Translations under genes and position numbers: made by a program | Notes under the pieces: generated by a model | Databases searched by the model: none | Told to the model about the DNA's origin: nothing | Seen by the model: only the letters and a program-made list of their open reading frames with translations | Shown here: piece by piece, positions 53,019-62,101 of the stretch | Layout: every line of letters starts with the position of its first letter | How positions within the stretch are numbered: position 1 is the stretch's first letter | Origin: Litoreibacter ponti | Lineage (GTDB): Bacteria > Pseudomonadota > Alphaproteobacteria > Rhodobacterales > Rhodobacteraceae | NCBI RefSeq assembly: GCF_003054285.1 | Contig: NZ_QBKS01000001.1 | Coordinates: 1,736,001-1,800,000 of the forward strand | Length of the DNA stretch: 64,000 nucleotides | Reading direction: 5' to 3'

Positions 53019-53798
53019 CTAAACCTGACGCTCCACCATCATCTTCTTGATAGAGCCGATCGCCTTCGCCGGATTAAGACCCTTCGGGCAGGTCTTAGCG
53101 CAGTTCATGATCGTGTGGCAGCGGTATAGCTTAAACGGGTCTTCCAACTCGTCCAGACGCTCGCCAGTCGCCTCGTCGCGCGAGTCGATAATCCAGCGAT
53201 AGGCATGCAGCAAAGCTGCCGGCCCAAGGTAGCGGTCTCCATTCCACCAGTAGCTCGGGCACGAGGTCGAGCAGCAGGCGCACATCACGCACTCATAGAG
53301 CCCGTCAAGCTTCTCGCGATCCTCGACCGATTGCTTCCACTCTTTCGCGGGCGTGTTGGTCTTGGTCTCCAGCCACGGCATGATCGAGGCATGCTGGGCA
53401 TAGAAATGGGTCAGGTCGGGGATCAGGTCCTTGACCACCGGCATGTGCGGCAGCGGATAGATCTTCACGTCGCCGGAGATCTCATCCATGCCGTAGATGC
53501 AGGCCAGCGTGTTGATCCCGTCGATATTCATCGCACAGGACCCGCAGATGCCTTCCCGACAGGACCGGCGGAAGGTCAACGTCGGATCGATCTCGTTCTT
53601 GATCTTGATCAGCGCGTCCAGAACCATCGGGCCGCACTTGTCCATGTCAACAAAGTAGGTGTCGACCTGCGGCTGCTTGCCGTCATCGGGATTCCAGCGA
53701 TAGATCTGGAACTTGCGCACGTTCGTGGCGCCCTCGGGCTTGGGCCAGGTCTTGCCGGTTGTGATCCGGGAGTTCTTGGGCAGGGTCAGTTGAACCAT
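53019..53798 (-). CDS. sdhB: succinate dehydrogenase iron-sulfur subunit
   Basis: The start at 53798 (MVQLTLPKNSRI) follows GGAGG; 259 residues. Three cluster motifs are present in order: CREGICGSC for [2Fe-2S], CVMCACCSTSCPSYWW for [4Fe-4S], and CHTIMNCAKTCPKGL for [3Fe-4S]. It carries electrons from SdhA to ubiquinone. Unusually, sdhA is separated from sdhB by five genes here. Confidence 0.98.
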   Translation of the reverse strand: MVQLTLPKNSRITTGKTWPKPEGATNVRKFQIYRWNPDDGKQPQVDTYFVDMDKCGPMVLDALIKIKNEIDPTLTFRRSCREGICGSCAMNIDGINTLACIYGMDEISGDVKIYPLPHMPVVKDLIPDLTHFYAQHASIMPWLETKTNTPAKEWKQSVEDREKLDGLYECVMCACCSTSCPSYWWNGDRYLGPAALLHAYRWIIDSRDEATGERLDELEDPFKLYRCHTIMNCAKTCPKGLNPAKAIGSIKKMMVERQV

Positions 53799-53811
53799 AA
53801 GAATGCCTCCT

Positions 53812-54225
53812 TCAGGATGAAGCAAATGTGTCGAGCGCGCCGCCACCGACAAGGTGGTTAAGCAGGCGCCCGCGCGTTGCGGGAGTACTGGAATTCACGG
53901 CGGCGATCTCCGCGTCGGTCAGAACACGGCGCTGGTAGCCGCGCTTGCGCAGGCAGCGGTCCACGCCGCCCGCCTCGCCATTATATCTAATCTGATCTTC
54001 ATTCAGTGCCACACCAATCGGGCCGATGATGATACCGCCAAACAGCACGCTGGAGACATAGCTGCCGACCACGGCGTTCTGGCCACTGCGCGGTGCCTCT
54101 GGCAGGCAGGAATAGAACGCCTGCCGCGCATCGGCGAGGTTCATGCCAGGTTGCGACGGCACGGCCGGACCACGCTCGGCGCAGGCGGCAAGCAACAGGA
54201 GGGGCAGCAGAATAGTCTTCTTCAC
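53812..54225 (-). CDS. small lipoprotein between sdhA and sdhB (137 aa)
   Basis: MKKTILLPLLLLAAC is a lipoprotein signal with lipobox LAAC. The mature part has SCLPEAPRSG and a glycine-rich hydrophobic stretch (FGGIIIGPIGVAL) that might enter a membrane. I do not recognise the family. It ends 13 bases before the sdhB start, so it is probably on the sdh transcript. Confidence 0.75.
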   Translation of the reverse strand: MKKTILLPLLLLAACAERGPAVPSQPGMNLADARQAFYSCLPEAPRSGQNAVVGSYVSSVLFGGIIIGPIGVALNEDQIRYNGEAGGVDRCLRKRGYQRRVLTDAEIAAVNSSTPATRGRLLNHLVGGGALDTFASS

Positions 54226-54228
54226 AGT

Positions 54229-54549
54229 CTAGCCTTTCGGGATCAGGAACGGGGCCAGCCCGTCTTTTAGTAAACATTCAATCGTCTCAGGGCGGGTGGC
54301 GATCTCGACCACCAGCTGTGTCTCTTCGGGGCCGAGCCCTGTGACGCCCGCGCGCGCGAGCCGCAGGATTTCGCCCGCGCTGGCATTGTCGATGACGCAA
54401 TCGGTGGCGGGCTCCAGCGGCACGCCCGGGAAGCGCTGTTGCAGCACGGGGCGCACGGCATCCTTGGCCTCGGCCCGCGCGATCTGGTCGGCGATGCCGT
54501 CCTCGCCGCATGCCGCCAGCAGCATCACAAGGATCAAGAGCCACCTCAT
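54229..54549 (-). CDS. small lipoprotein between sdhA and sdhB (106 aa)
   Basis: MRWLLILVMLLAAC is a signal peptide with lipobox LAAC; an earlier ATG at 54558 adds three residues. The mature domain has two cysteines (ATDCVIDNASAGEILRLARA and TIECLLKDG) that could form a disulfide. Function unknown. It is four bases from the next gene and overlaps the FkbM gene, so it is co-transcribed. Confidence 0.75.
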   Translation of the reverse strand: MRWLLILVMLLAACGEDGIADQIARAEAKDAVRPVLQQRFPGVPLEPATDCVIDNASAGEILRLARAGVTGLGPEETQLVVEIATRPETIECLLKDGLAPFLIPKG

Positions 54550-55274
54550 TGCATCCACCGCGTGAACAGAACGTCCATATGGCGCGGCTGCGCCTTCTTG
54601 CCTGCATTGGCGGCCACGGCCAGCACGTCGCGGAACTCGAGACCCGCTTCAGCCAGCAGGGCGATCACCTGCGACGGGGGCGCGACGTCTTTGAAACGGT
54701 GGGTCACCGACATCTCGAGGATCACGAAATCGCAGCGCTTCAACGTCTCTGCCCCGCCCTTCAACACGTCCGGTTCGAACCCTTCGGTGTCGATCTTCAG
54801 GCCCAACCGTCCCGGCAGATCAGCGGCCATCGTGTCGAGCGTGATTACCGGCACTTCCCGCTGGGCCACGTCCGTAAAGCTGTCGGCCAGCTTGTCGGTG
54901 CGCTCCATCAGGCTGGCCATTGCGCCGCCTTTGCCCGGTTCGGTCTCCGGCACGTTCAACATCGCCTTGCCCGGCGCGGCCCCTAAAGCCACCGCGCGGA
55001 AATCCCACGATTTGGGCGAGACGCCTCGGCGCACGACGCCTTCGCATTCCGCCTGCGGGTCGACGAGCACGAAATGCGCATCGGGAAAGGATTTGTAGAG
55101 CCACGGCGTGCCGTCATGCACGCCCACGTCAATCACGCAATCAGGCGTAAACCCGTAGCCCTTCAGGTAAGGTGGGCGCGTCTTGATCGGGTGGAGCGCA
55201 AAGCCCTCCTCCCGCGCAGCGCGGCGTATGTCGGCCAGATCGGCTATAGCGATACCCCGTTGCTTTCCATGCAA
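54546..55274 (-). CDS. FkbM-family methyltransferase (242 aa)
   Basis: The protein shows CVIDVGVHDGTPW (SAM loop), VDPQAECEGVVRRG, then VITLDTMAADLPGRLGLKIDTEGFEPDVLKGG, the FkbM signature. These enzymes methylate sugars or small molecules. It overlaps both neighbours (31 bases upstream, four downstream) inside the sdh gene order. Its target is unknown. The presence of a methyltransferase inside a respiratory operon is unusual. Confidence 0.88.
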   Translation of the reverse strand: MHGKQRGIAIADLADIRRAAREEGFALHPIKTRPPYLKGYGFTPDCVIDVGVHDGTPWLYKSFPDAHFVLVDPQAECEGVVRRGVSPKSWDFRAVALGAAPGKAMLNVPETEPGKGGAMASLMERTDKLADSFTDVAQREVPVITLDTMAADLPGRLGLKIDTEGFEPDVLKGGAETLKRCDFVILEMSVTHRFKDVAPPSQVIALLAEAGLEFRDVLAVAANAGKKAQPRHMDVLFTRWMQ

Positions 55275-55543
55275 AGAAGCGTGCCCTCGCGCGTCATGAT
55301 CTCCGAGATCATTCCGGTGGTCGACGCATCCAGCACCTCAACCCCGGCAAGAAATTGCAGCTCTTCCGTCGTGGTGTTCTGTGCGCCGCAATTGGCAATC
55401 GCGGCCTGCTCGGCGGGCGATTTGTCGAAGGCCACATCGGCGACGAAACGCGCAATCGCCTGCTCGGAACTTTGGGTCGGCTCGTCCAAGGGTACCGCAG
55501 CGCCACAGGCGGCAAGGGCCAGGACAGGAAGATAACGCATCAT
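55244..55543 (-). CDS. small lipoprotein-like exported protein (99 aa)
   Basis: MMRYLPVLALAACGAAV looks like a lipoprotein signal (LAAC). The mature part has IANCGAQNTTTEEL and EGTLLCMESNG, two cysteines that could pair. Family not recognised. It overlaps the next exported protein by four bases (ATGA) and the FkbM gene by 31. Confidence 0.75.
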   Translation of the reverse strand: MMRYLPVLALAACGAAVPLDEPTQSSEQAIARFVADVAFDKSPAEQAAIANCGAQNTTTEELQFLAGVEVLDASTTGMISEIMTREGTLLCMESNGVSL

Positions 55544-55833
55544 GTAGAGGCTCCGATCGTGATGCCAAAGCGGGTCGGGTCCGGCTCGCCATTGACCTTG
55601 CGGCGCACGCAGGCCTCGAACGCGTCTTGCGGGTCTTCCGGGTTGAACACCCGGTCGGTCAGCACGATTGAGCCTTTCGCCTTGCCGCCGCCAGAGCCCA
55701 CCCCGACGCCGACATTGCCCGACACCCCGTCCGCCAGCCCCGGCTCATTGCGACACAACTCTGCCGCCCGCTCGGGTGAGACCGGAGCAGGCGCGCAGGC
55801 CACAGCCACAAGAGCCACGGCCAGCCAACGCAT
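55540..55833 (-). CDS. small exported protein directly after sdhA (97 aa)
   Basis: MRWLAVALVAVACAPAPV gives a short lipoprotein-like signal. The mature part has LCRNEPG and a glycine-rich stretch (GNVGVGVGSGGGKAKG), then EACVRRKVNGEPDPTRFG. Its start overlaps the sdhA stop (TGATG), so it is translated with SdhA. Family not recognised. Confidence 0.75.
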   Translation of the reverse strand: MRWLAVALVAVACAPAPVSPERAAELCRNEPGLADGVSGNVGVGVGSGGGKAKGSIVLTDRVFNPEDPQDAFEACVRRKVNGEPDPTRFGITIGAST

Positions 55834-57638
55834 CAGTAGACGCGGGCCTTGGGCGCGATTTTCTTCAGGTCGATACCGCCCTCGTTATGCGAGGTCAGCG
55901 GGTCAAGATGCACGCCGCGGTAATCCAGCGAGGCCTTGTGGCCCTTGAAATACGTCAGCGAGTGCTTGCGCCAGTTCTCGTCGTCGCGGTCCGGGTAGTC
56001 CTCGTGGGCGTGGGCCCCGCGGCTTTCCTTGCGCGCCTCGGCGGCCACGATGGTGGCGACCGCGTTGGGCATCAGGTTGGCGAGCTCCAGCGTCTCCATC
56101 AGGTCGGAGTTCCACACCAGCGAGCGGTCGGAGACCTGGACGTCGTCCATCTTGCCCGCGACGCCTTCCATCTTCTCGACACCCTCGGCGAGGGTCTTGT
56201 CGGTGCGGAAAACGGCTGCGTCTTCCTGCATGGTCTTCTGCATCTCCAGACGCAGCTCGGCGGTGGGCATGTGGCCCTTGGCGTGGCGCAGCCCGTCGAA
56301 GCGGTCCAGCGCAGCCTCGATCGCGCGGCTCGGCATCGTCGGGTTCGGCGCGCCGGGCTTGACCACCTCCGCGGCGCGGATGGCCGCTGCGCGACCAAAG
56401 ACCACGAGGTCAATGAGCGAGTTCGAGCCAAGGCGGTTCGCGCCATGGACCGACGCGCAACCCGCCTCGCCCACGGCCATAAGGCCCGGCGAGACCCGGT
56501 CGGGGTCGTCCTTCGTCGGGGCCAGCACCTCGCCCCAATAGTTGGTCGGGATGCCGCCCATATTATAGTGCACCGTCGGCAGCACCGGGATCGGCTCCTT
56601 GTGCAGGTCGACACCCGCAAAGATACGCGCGCTTTCCGAGATGCCCGGCAGACGCAGTTTCAGCGTCTCCGGCGGCAGGTGATTGAGGTGCAGATGGATG
56701 TGGTCGCCATTCTCGCCCACGCCGCGGCCTTCGCGGATCTCCATCGTCATGCAGCGCGAGACCACGTCGCGGGACGCGAGGTCCTTGTACGTGGGCGCAT
56801 ACCGCTCCATGAAGCGCTCGCCTTCGGAGTTGGTCAGGTAGCCGCCCTCGCCCCGCGCGCCTTCGGTGATCAGGCAGCCCGCGCCGTAAATTCCGGTGGG
56901 GTGGAATTGCACGAACTCCATGTCCTGCAGCGGCAGGCCGGCTCGCGCCACCATGCCGCCACCGTCGCCGGTGCAGGTATGAGCCGAGGTCGCCGAGAAG
57001 TAAGCACGCCCGTAGCCGCCGGTGGCCAGCACGACCATCTTGGCGGAGAACAGGTGCAGCGTGCCATCGTCGAGCTTCCAACACAGAACGCCGGTGCAGA
57101 CGCCCTCATCATTCATGATCAGGTCGATGGCGAAATACTCGATGTAGAACTCGGCGTTGTTCTTCAGCGACTGGCCGTAGAGTGTGTGAAGGATCGCATG
57201 GCCGGTCCGGTCAGCGGCGGCGCAGGTGCGCTGCACGGGCGGGCCTTCGCCAAACTCGGTTGTGTGACCGCCGAAGGGGCGCTGGTAGATCTCGCCCTTC
57301 TCGGTGCGCGAGAACGGGACGCCGTAATGCTCCAGCTCGTAAACCGCCTTGGGGGCCTCGCGGGCGAGGTATTCCATCGCGTCCGTGTCGCCCAACCAGT
57401 CAGAGCCTTTGACGGTGTCATACATGTGCCACTGCCAGTGATCCGGCCCCATGTTCGACAGCGACGCCGCGATGCCGCCTTGCGCCGCCACCGTATGGGA
57501 GCGGGTCGGGAAAACCTTCGTCACACAGGCCGTGCGCAGGCCCTGCTCGGCCATGCCAAGGGTCGCGCGGAGGCCAGCGCCGCCGGCCCCAACCACGACA
57601 ACATCATATTCGTGAACTTCGTATTCGTAAGCAGCCAT
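55833..57638 (-). CDS. sdhA: succinate dehydrogenase flavoprotein subunit
   Basis: 601 residues. The FAD loop is VVVVGAGGAGLRATLGMAE, the flavin-linked histidine is in RSHTVAAQGGIAA, and the dicarboxylate site motifs are near HPTGIYGAGCLITEGARGEGG and RANRL-type arginines (HGANRLGSNSLIDLVVFG). It oxidises succinate to fumarate. It follows sdhD by 18 bases and is followed by small exported genes. Confidence 0.98.
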   Translation of the reverse strand: MAAYEYEVHEYDVVVVGAGGAGLRATLGMAEQGLRTACVTKVFPTRSHTVAAQGGIAASLSNMGPDHWQWHMYDTVKGSDWLGDTDAMEYLAREAPKAVYELEHYGVPFSRTEKGEIYQRPFGGHTTEFGEGPPVQRTCAAADRTGHAILHTLYGQSLKNNAEFYIEYFAIDLIMNDEGVCTGVLCWKLDDGTLHLFSAKMVVLATGGYGRAYFSATSAHTCTGDGGGMVARAGLPLQDMEFVQFHPTGIYGAGCLITEGARGEGGYLTNSEGERFMERYAPTYKDLASRDVVSRCMTMEIREGRGVGENGDHIHLHLNHLPPETLKLRLPGISESARIFAGVDLHKEPIPVLPTVHYNMGGIPTNYWGEVLAPTKDDPDRVSPGLMAVGEAGCASVHGANRLGSNSLIDLVVFGRAAAIRAAEVVKPGAPNPTMPSRAIEAALDRFDGLRHAKGHMPTAELRLEMQKTMQEDAAVFRTDKTLAEGVEKMEGVAGKMDDVQVSDRSLVWNSDLMETLELANLMPNAVATIVAAEARKESRGAHAHEDYPDRDDENWRKHSLTYFKGHKASLDYRGVHLDPLTSHNEGGIDLKKIAPKARVY

Positions 57639-57656
57639 GATTTCTGGGCCTCCGAT

Positions 57657-58028
57657 TTATAGGGCGAGACGGGCGATGGCGAAGAGGCCAACGCCTGCGA
57701 TACCGTAGCTCAGGCAGATCGACAGGATGATCGACACCTTGCGCGCCGTACCGTGCACGTAGTCCTCCAGCAGCGTCTGCACACCATTCTTGAAATGCAT
57801 CATGCTGACGACGATAGTCAGCGCGGCGACGATCGCGGGGAAGGGCCGGCCAAAATAGGCGACGACCTCTGCATGCGGCGCGCCAAGGATCGAGCCGAAG
57901 GTGAAGATGAACATCGGGATCAGGATCGCGAGCCCCACCGACGACACCATCATCGACCAGTGGTGATCGGTCCCGGTCTTGGCCGAACCCATGCCCGTCG
58001 CGCGTTTGCGGTCAGTTAAATATGCCAT
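57657..58028 (-). CDS. sdhD: succinate dehydrogenase membrane anchor SdhD
   Basis: 123 residues, three helices. HFKNGVQTLLEDYVHG carries the haem and quinone-site residues typical of SdhD. It anchors the complex with SdhC in the inner membrane. Confidence 0.93.
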   Translation of the reverse strand: MAYLTDRKRATGMGSAKTGTDHHWSMMVSSVGLAILIPMFIFTFGSILGAPHAEVVAYFGRPFPAIVAALTIVVSMMHFKNGVQTLLEDYVHGTARKVSIILSICLSYGIAGVGLFAIARLAL

Positions 58029-58041
58029 TGTTGCGCGCTCC

Positions 58042-58428
58042 TTACTGCAAGGCCAAGGCGGTCAGGATGGTCAGCACAATGCTGCCCCCCACCACACCAT
58101 AGGCGAGCTTTTGGGCCTCATCGAGGTCGAACCCCCGACCGCTGTCCCAATAGAGATGCCGCAGTCCGGCCAGGAAGTGATACCAGATCGCCCAGAGCGA
58201 GCCGAACAGCACCAGATCGCCAAACCACGAGGTCAGCACCGCGTTGGCCGTCGCGAAATAATCCTCGCCGTAGCTCGCCGCGAGGAACCACCACACGATC
58301 ATGAGCGACGCCACGATCAGGGCGTTGCCGGTGATGCGGGTCAGGATCGACGTCATCGACGTCCATTGCGGGCGGTAAATGGTAAGATGGGGCGACAGGG
58401 GTCTGTCGCCGCGGTTGACGTCGGCCAT
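58042..58428 (-). CDS. sdhC: succinate dehydrogenase cytochrome b556 subunit SdhC
   Basis: 128 residues, three helices. The N-terminal RPLSPHLTIYRPQWTSMTSI is the SdhC signature and HLYWDSGRGFD holds the haem-histidine region. It is the first gene of the sdh cluster. The 177-base gap upstream is A/T-richer and probably holds the promoter. Confidence 0.95.
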   Translation of the reverse strand: MADVNRGDRPLSPHLTIYRPQWTSMTSILTRITGNALIVASLMIVWWFLAASYGEDYFATANAVLTSWFGDLVLFGSLWAIWYHFLAGLRHLYWDSGRGFDLDEAQKLAYGVVGGSIVLTILTALALQ

Positions 58429-58605
58429 GGGCTACCCGTCCTTTTCGTGTTGGCTACGATATTTCTGCTATGACATTAGACGATTAATAGAGTGAGTCAC
58501 GAGCGCGGAATGGAGCTAGCCGCGATGTTTTGGCGCATTTGGGCACATTTTCTCGCGATGTGATCACGGGATCTCAGCGTGTGATCACAAATGGCACGTT
58601 ACAGC

Positions 58606-59283
58606 TCAGGGGTCCAGCACGGCGACCTGTTTTGTAATCTCGCGCAGCAGCTTCTCGCGGATGCGGCGGGGGTAGTCCTCGAAATCATCGGCCTTCATGG
58701 CAAAACTGCCCGGGCCTACGATCAGGTTGCGGCGGTAATAGGCGGTCAGCTCCGCCTCGCTCGCCTCGATCGCCAGACCGTTAATCGTCACACCTTGGCG
58801 CAGGGCTGCGGCCTTCATCTCTTCGGGCGGCACGCCCTCGTTCGAGTACCCGTCGCCCGAGACATCGACCACCCGCCGCGTGCATTCCGGAACGGCGTCA
58901 AAATGGGTGAGCGAGAAGCCCACCGCCTCCCCAATCGCGGTCGAGAAATTGCGCCAGACCCGCTGTGTCTTGGCCACCCGCTCCGCCAGGGCGTCGGCGC
59001 GCTCGAAATCGGTGATGTGGGTCCAGGGGATCGAGACGCGCTGGCGCGAAGCCCCGGTCCATTGCAGCAGCATGACTTTCGCCTCGGCCACGACCAGTGC
59101 CTCTGTCACGGCGCTGTCGGCCAGTGCGGCGCCGAGGCCCTCCATCTGCACCCGGTACTCGCGTTGATCGACGGAGCCGGACACGTCGACCGCCAGCACC
59201 AGCGCCAGCTCGCAGGCCATCGCAGGCGCGGTGCACGAGAGTGCCCAAAGACAAGAGAGGATCGGCAGACGCATGCCGACCAA
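58606..59283 (-). CDS. DUF1194 protein with a von Willebrand A fold (225 aa)
   Basis: A signal peptide (start at 59283, or MRLPILSCLWALSC at 59274) precedes a von Willebrand A domain with the metal site DVSGSVD and later DVSGDGYSNEGVPP. Such proteins bind partners through a metal ion in the periplasm or on the surface; the family's role is unclear. It has no coupled neighbour. Confidence 0.88.
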   Translation of the reverse strand: MVGMRLPILSCLWALSCTAPAMACELALVLAVDVSGSVDQREYRVQMEGLGAALADSAVTEALVVAEAKVMLLQWTGASRQRVSIPWTHITDFERADALAERVAKTQRVWRNFSTAIGEAVGFSLTHFDAVPECTRRVVDVSGDGYSNEGVPPEEMKAAALRQGVTINGLAIEASEAELTAYYRRNLIVGPGSFAMKADDFEDYPRRIREKLLREITKQVAVLDP

Positions 59284-59338
59284 CCTACAGCCTTCGCGGG
59301 CGATGTGTTCTCAAATTATGATGATCAGTCGAGCGGGC

Positions 59339-60133
59339 CTAGACCGCCATCAGCTTGCACACGGTCGGGTGGATGCCGCGGCGGGTCTGGCCGATCTCAA
59401 AGAAGGTCGTGCGGAAGCCCAATTCGTTGAAGCGCTGCAGGTCGAGCCACGCGATACGCGCCGCCTCAATGCGGTCCTGGGTTTCGGCGGTCTCGACCGG
59501 CAGGGGGTTGAAGCCAACCACGATTGATTTGCGCGAAATCCGGCAGAATTCCCGGATTGTGTCCAGCCAGCCTTCCGGCTCGGAATAGGCCTCGATGGCC
59601 TGAAAACAGCACACCACGTCGAAGCTCTTGTCCTTAAACGGGTACGGGCGGACGCCGCCGTCAAAGAGCCGGACATCGAGACCGAGAGACTCGATGATCG
59701 GCTGATAGGGCCAGCCCTCGATGATCTTCTTGCCCGGCGTGCCCTCATGCGACTGTCGCCGCACCTCGCCAAGCAGCTTTTGGTGCCACGGCTTGCGCAC
59801 CCCCTTGTGCTTCACGTTTGCACCATCTTCCGAGGTCCAGGCGAAATCGGTGCCGACAACCCTGTGGCCTTCGCGCCGCCACACCTCCAGCATCGCACCG
59901 TGGGCGGTGGAAAACTCGAGGATATCCAGAGGCTTATCCGCGTTCAAGGTCTCGGGCATGTGATGGTTGATCCGCACCCAGGCCCGTTCGATGTTCTGCT
60001 CGTGGGAGAGATATTTCCACATCACATTCTGGATGCGATCCTCGGAATACTGGCCAAGCTTGTAAGGCTCATAGAATTCAGCTGGCACCGGAGTGGTCCA
60101 GGAGGCGCGCGCCGTTTGCTCGAATACTCTCAT
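59339..60133 (-). CDS. SAM-dependent methyltransferase (class I), target unknown
   Basis: The start at 60133 (MRVFEQTARASWTTPVPAEFYEP) gives 264 residues. Motifs: LDILEFSTAHGAMLEVW, the SAM loop near GTDFAWTSEDGA, and KSFDVVCCFQAIEAYSEPEGW, with CRISRKSIVVGFNP after. This suits a methyltransferase type 11 fold. Substrate unknown. The 60134-60290 gap upstream of mch holds nothing I can name. Confidence 0.82.
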   Translation of the reverse strand: MRVFEQTARASWTTPVPAEFYEPYKLGQYSEDRIQNVMWKYLSHEQNIERAWVRINHHMPETLNADKPLDILEFSTAHGAMLEVWRREGHRVVGTDFAWTSEDGANVKHKGVRKPWHQKLLGEVRRQSHEGTPGKKIIEGWPYQPIIESLGLDVRLFDGGVRPYPFKDKSFDVVCCFQAIEAYSEPEGWLDTIREFCRISRKSIVVGFNPLPVETAETQDRIEAARIAWLDLQRFNELGFRTTFFEIGQTRRGIHPTVCKLMAV

Positions 60134-60290
60134 CGTGTGTCCCGGCGCAGATGTCGCGCTCCGTCCCTTTGTGGTGTTTCTACAATCAGCAGAATCCACC
60201 GCAATTGTGTCGAAATCGCGAAAGATAATCGGGCAATTTTAAGAATTTTGGTCTGCGCCGCGCCGTAGGATGGGTCATTGACCCATCACC

Positions 60291-61322
60291 CTAAAGCGGC
60301 ATCAGCGCCCAGTAATCGAGGTCCAGCAGCACGCCGGGCAGGTACTTGCCGTCCTCACCCCGCAGCGCAAACGGCTCCGCCTCCGGCCGGTGGGCCACCA
60401 ACCGCAGCCGGATCGCCCCCACCCCGTCGACGCCGGTCTCGGCGGTGTCCAGCACCTCGGACCACGCGCGGACCGTGTCGCCCGCCATGCACGGGTTCAC
60501 ATGGGCGCCCGCATTGAGACCCACGATGATCTGTGCATTTGCAAGGCCGTTGAACGACAGCGCGCGCGCCAGCGAGATCACGTGGCCGCCATAGATCAGG
60601 CGCCCGCCTTCGCGGTTGGTCACATCGAAATGCACCTTCGCCGTGTTCTGCCACAGCCGCGTGGCGAGCATATGCTCGGCCTCTTCAATCGTCACGCCAT
60701 CGACATGGTCAATCTTCTCGCCCACCTCGTAGTCGCCCAGCCGGTGCGGCTCGCCACTTTGGGCAAAGTTGTAGCCCGAGAAATCCAGCCCCTCCGGCAC
60801 CACCAGATCGGACGCAGCGACGGCATCGGCCAGCTCTGGCACCACCGTGTCCGGCGCGGCGGCATCCAGCTTCCCTTTGCGCACCATCACCCAGCGCACG
60901 TAAGACAGCACGTCCTCGCCCAGCTGATTAGTGCCCGTCGTGCGCACATAGACCACTCCGGTCTTACCGTTGGAGTTCTGCTTGACCCCGATCACCTCTG
61001 ACCGCGCGGTCAGCGTGTCGCCCAGATGCACGGGCTTCAGGAACCGCCCCTCCGCATAGCCCAGATTGGCCACCGCATTGAGCGAGATATCGGGCACCGT
61101 CTTGCCGAACACCGTGTGAAACGCGATCAGATCGTCCAGCGGGGCCTCGTGCAGGCCACAATCGCGCGCAAACTCATCGGACGAGTAAAACGCCCCGCGC
61201 GCCGGATAGAGCGCGTGGTACAGCGCTCGTTCGCCGCCCGACAGGGTGCGCGGCACCGCGTGCTCGATCACCTCGCCCACGGTATAGTCTTCAAAGAAGC
61301 GGCCCGGATTGGTCTTGCTCAT
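60291..61322 (-). CDS. mch: mesaconyl-CoA hydratase
   Basis: 343 residues made of two MaoC-like hotdog domains, the size of Mch of the ethylmalonyl-CoA pathway. Motifs: GRFFEDYTVGEVIEHAVPRT, then YHALYPARGAFYSSDEFARDCG, AVANLGYAEGRFLKPVHLGD and the second domain with AEHMLATRLWQNTAKVHFD and GRLIYGGHVISLA. It hydrates mesaconyl-C1-CoA to beta-methylmalyl-CoA. Its start overlaps the DUF1737 stop (TAATG), so it is the last gene of the mcl2 operon. Confidence 0.94.
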   Translation of the reverse strand: MSKTNPGRFFEDYTVGEVIEHAVPRTLSGGERALYHALYPARGAFYSSDEFARDCGLHEAPLDDLIAFHTVFGKTVPDISLNAVANLGYAEGRFLKPVHLGDTLTARSEVIGVKQNSNGKTGVVYVRTTGTNQLGEDVLSYVRWVMVRKGKLDAAAPDTVVPELADAVAASDLVVPEGLDFSGYNFAQSGEPHRLGDYEVGEKIDHVDGVTIEEAEHMLATRLWQNTAKVHFDVTNREGGRLIYGGHVISLARALSFNGLANAQIIVGLNAGAHVNPCMAGDTVRAWSEVLDTAETGVDGVGAIRLRLVAHRPEAEPFALRGEDGKYLPGVLLDLDYWALMPL

Positions 61323-61525
61323 TATTGCTGCCCCAGCTTCATGTCGGGGTGGTAGTCCCCGTCGATCTCCTTGGTCACTGCCTGCGCGCAGCGCATGATC
61401 CCGTTGGCGTGATCAAAGGCGTAGGTCGGGTCGCCATAAAGCTCCCACCTCTTGGACAGGGCCTCGGACACCTTGTGGCAAAAGGCCGAGGTGTCTTCCT
61501 CGGTCAGCAGGCGGTAGATCTTCAT
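61322..61525 (-). CDS. DUF1737-type small protein (67 aa)
   Basis: MKIYRLLTEEDTSAFCHKVSE, then ELYGDPTYAFDHANGIMRCAQAV, matches the DUF1737 pattern of a short alpha/beta protein. No function is known. It lies between nnrU (gap three bases) and mch (overlap one base), which suggests a role linked to the pathway or to mRNA coupling. Confidence 0.82.
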   Translation of the reverse strand: MKIYRLLTEEDTSAFCHKVSEALSKRWELYGDPTYAFDHANGIMRCAQAVTKEIDGDYHPDMKLGQQ

Positions 61526-61528
61526 GGC

Positions 61529-62101
61529 TCAGACGCCTCCGAACGGGTTCACGCCCAGCCAGATATGGACGCCCGAGACGACGCTGTAGAGCACCAGTGT
61601 GATGACGACCAGCGTGATCTCTTTCTTGATCGGCGCTTGGGCGGGGACATGCCACGGCCCCTCGCGCCCGTTGATCATTTGGATCGAGATTTGCGCCCAG
61701 ACCAGCAGACCACCGAACAGGATGATCGAGGACAGATCGCCATTGGCCAGTAAATGCGCCACGGCCCAAATCGAGAAACCGACCAGCTGCGGGTGCCGGA
61801 TCTTGGTGCCGATCCAGACCTTCGCGGGCTTCGCCGCGGACGCGCCGTAGATGTAGAAGGCCAGCAGCATCAGCAGATTGTTGATATGGCCCATGAAGCT
61901 GGGTGGGTACCAGACAGGCACGAATTCACTGCCGCGATACCCGATCACCATCAGCACAACCGACGCCACGATCAGCACAGCGAACAGCCCTTTCGAGGCG
62001 TCGCCCATCTTGTCCGAAAGGCGCGCGCGCGCGTCTGGCGCCACACGTTTGAAGAAATGGGCGGCCGTCCAAAGGACGAGCCCCAGAATGAGAAGTGTCA
62101 T
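61529..62101 (-). CDS. NnrU-family membrane protein
   Basis: 190 residues, five to six helices: MTLLILGLVLWTAAHFFKRV, then KVWIGTKIRHPQLVGFSIWAVAHLLANG with the conserved histidines of NnrU. NnrU proteins were first linked to nitric-oxide metabolism, but many members lie elsewhere. Here it overlaps the mcl2 gene (ATGA), so a tie to the CoA-ester pathway seems more likely than nitrogen oxides. Confidence 0.9.
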   Translation of the reverse strand: MTLLILGLVLWTAAHFFKRVAPDARARLSDKMGDASKGLFAVLIVASVVLMVIGYRGSEFVPVWYPPSFMGHINNLLMLLAFYIYGASAAKPAKVWIGTKIRHPQLVGFSIWAVAHLLANGDLSSIILFGGLLVWAQISIQMINGREGPWHVPAQAPIKKEITLVVITLVLYSVVSGVHIWLGVNPFGGV

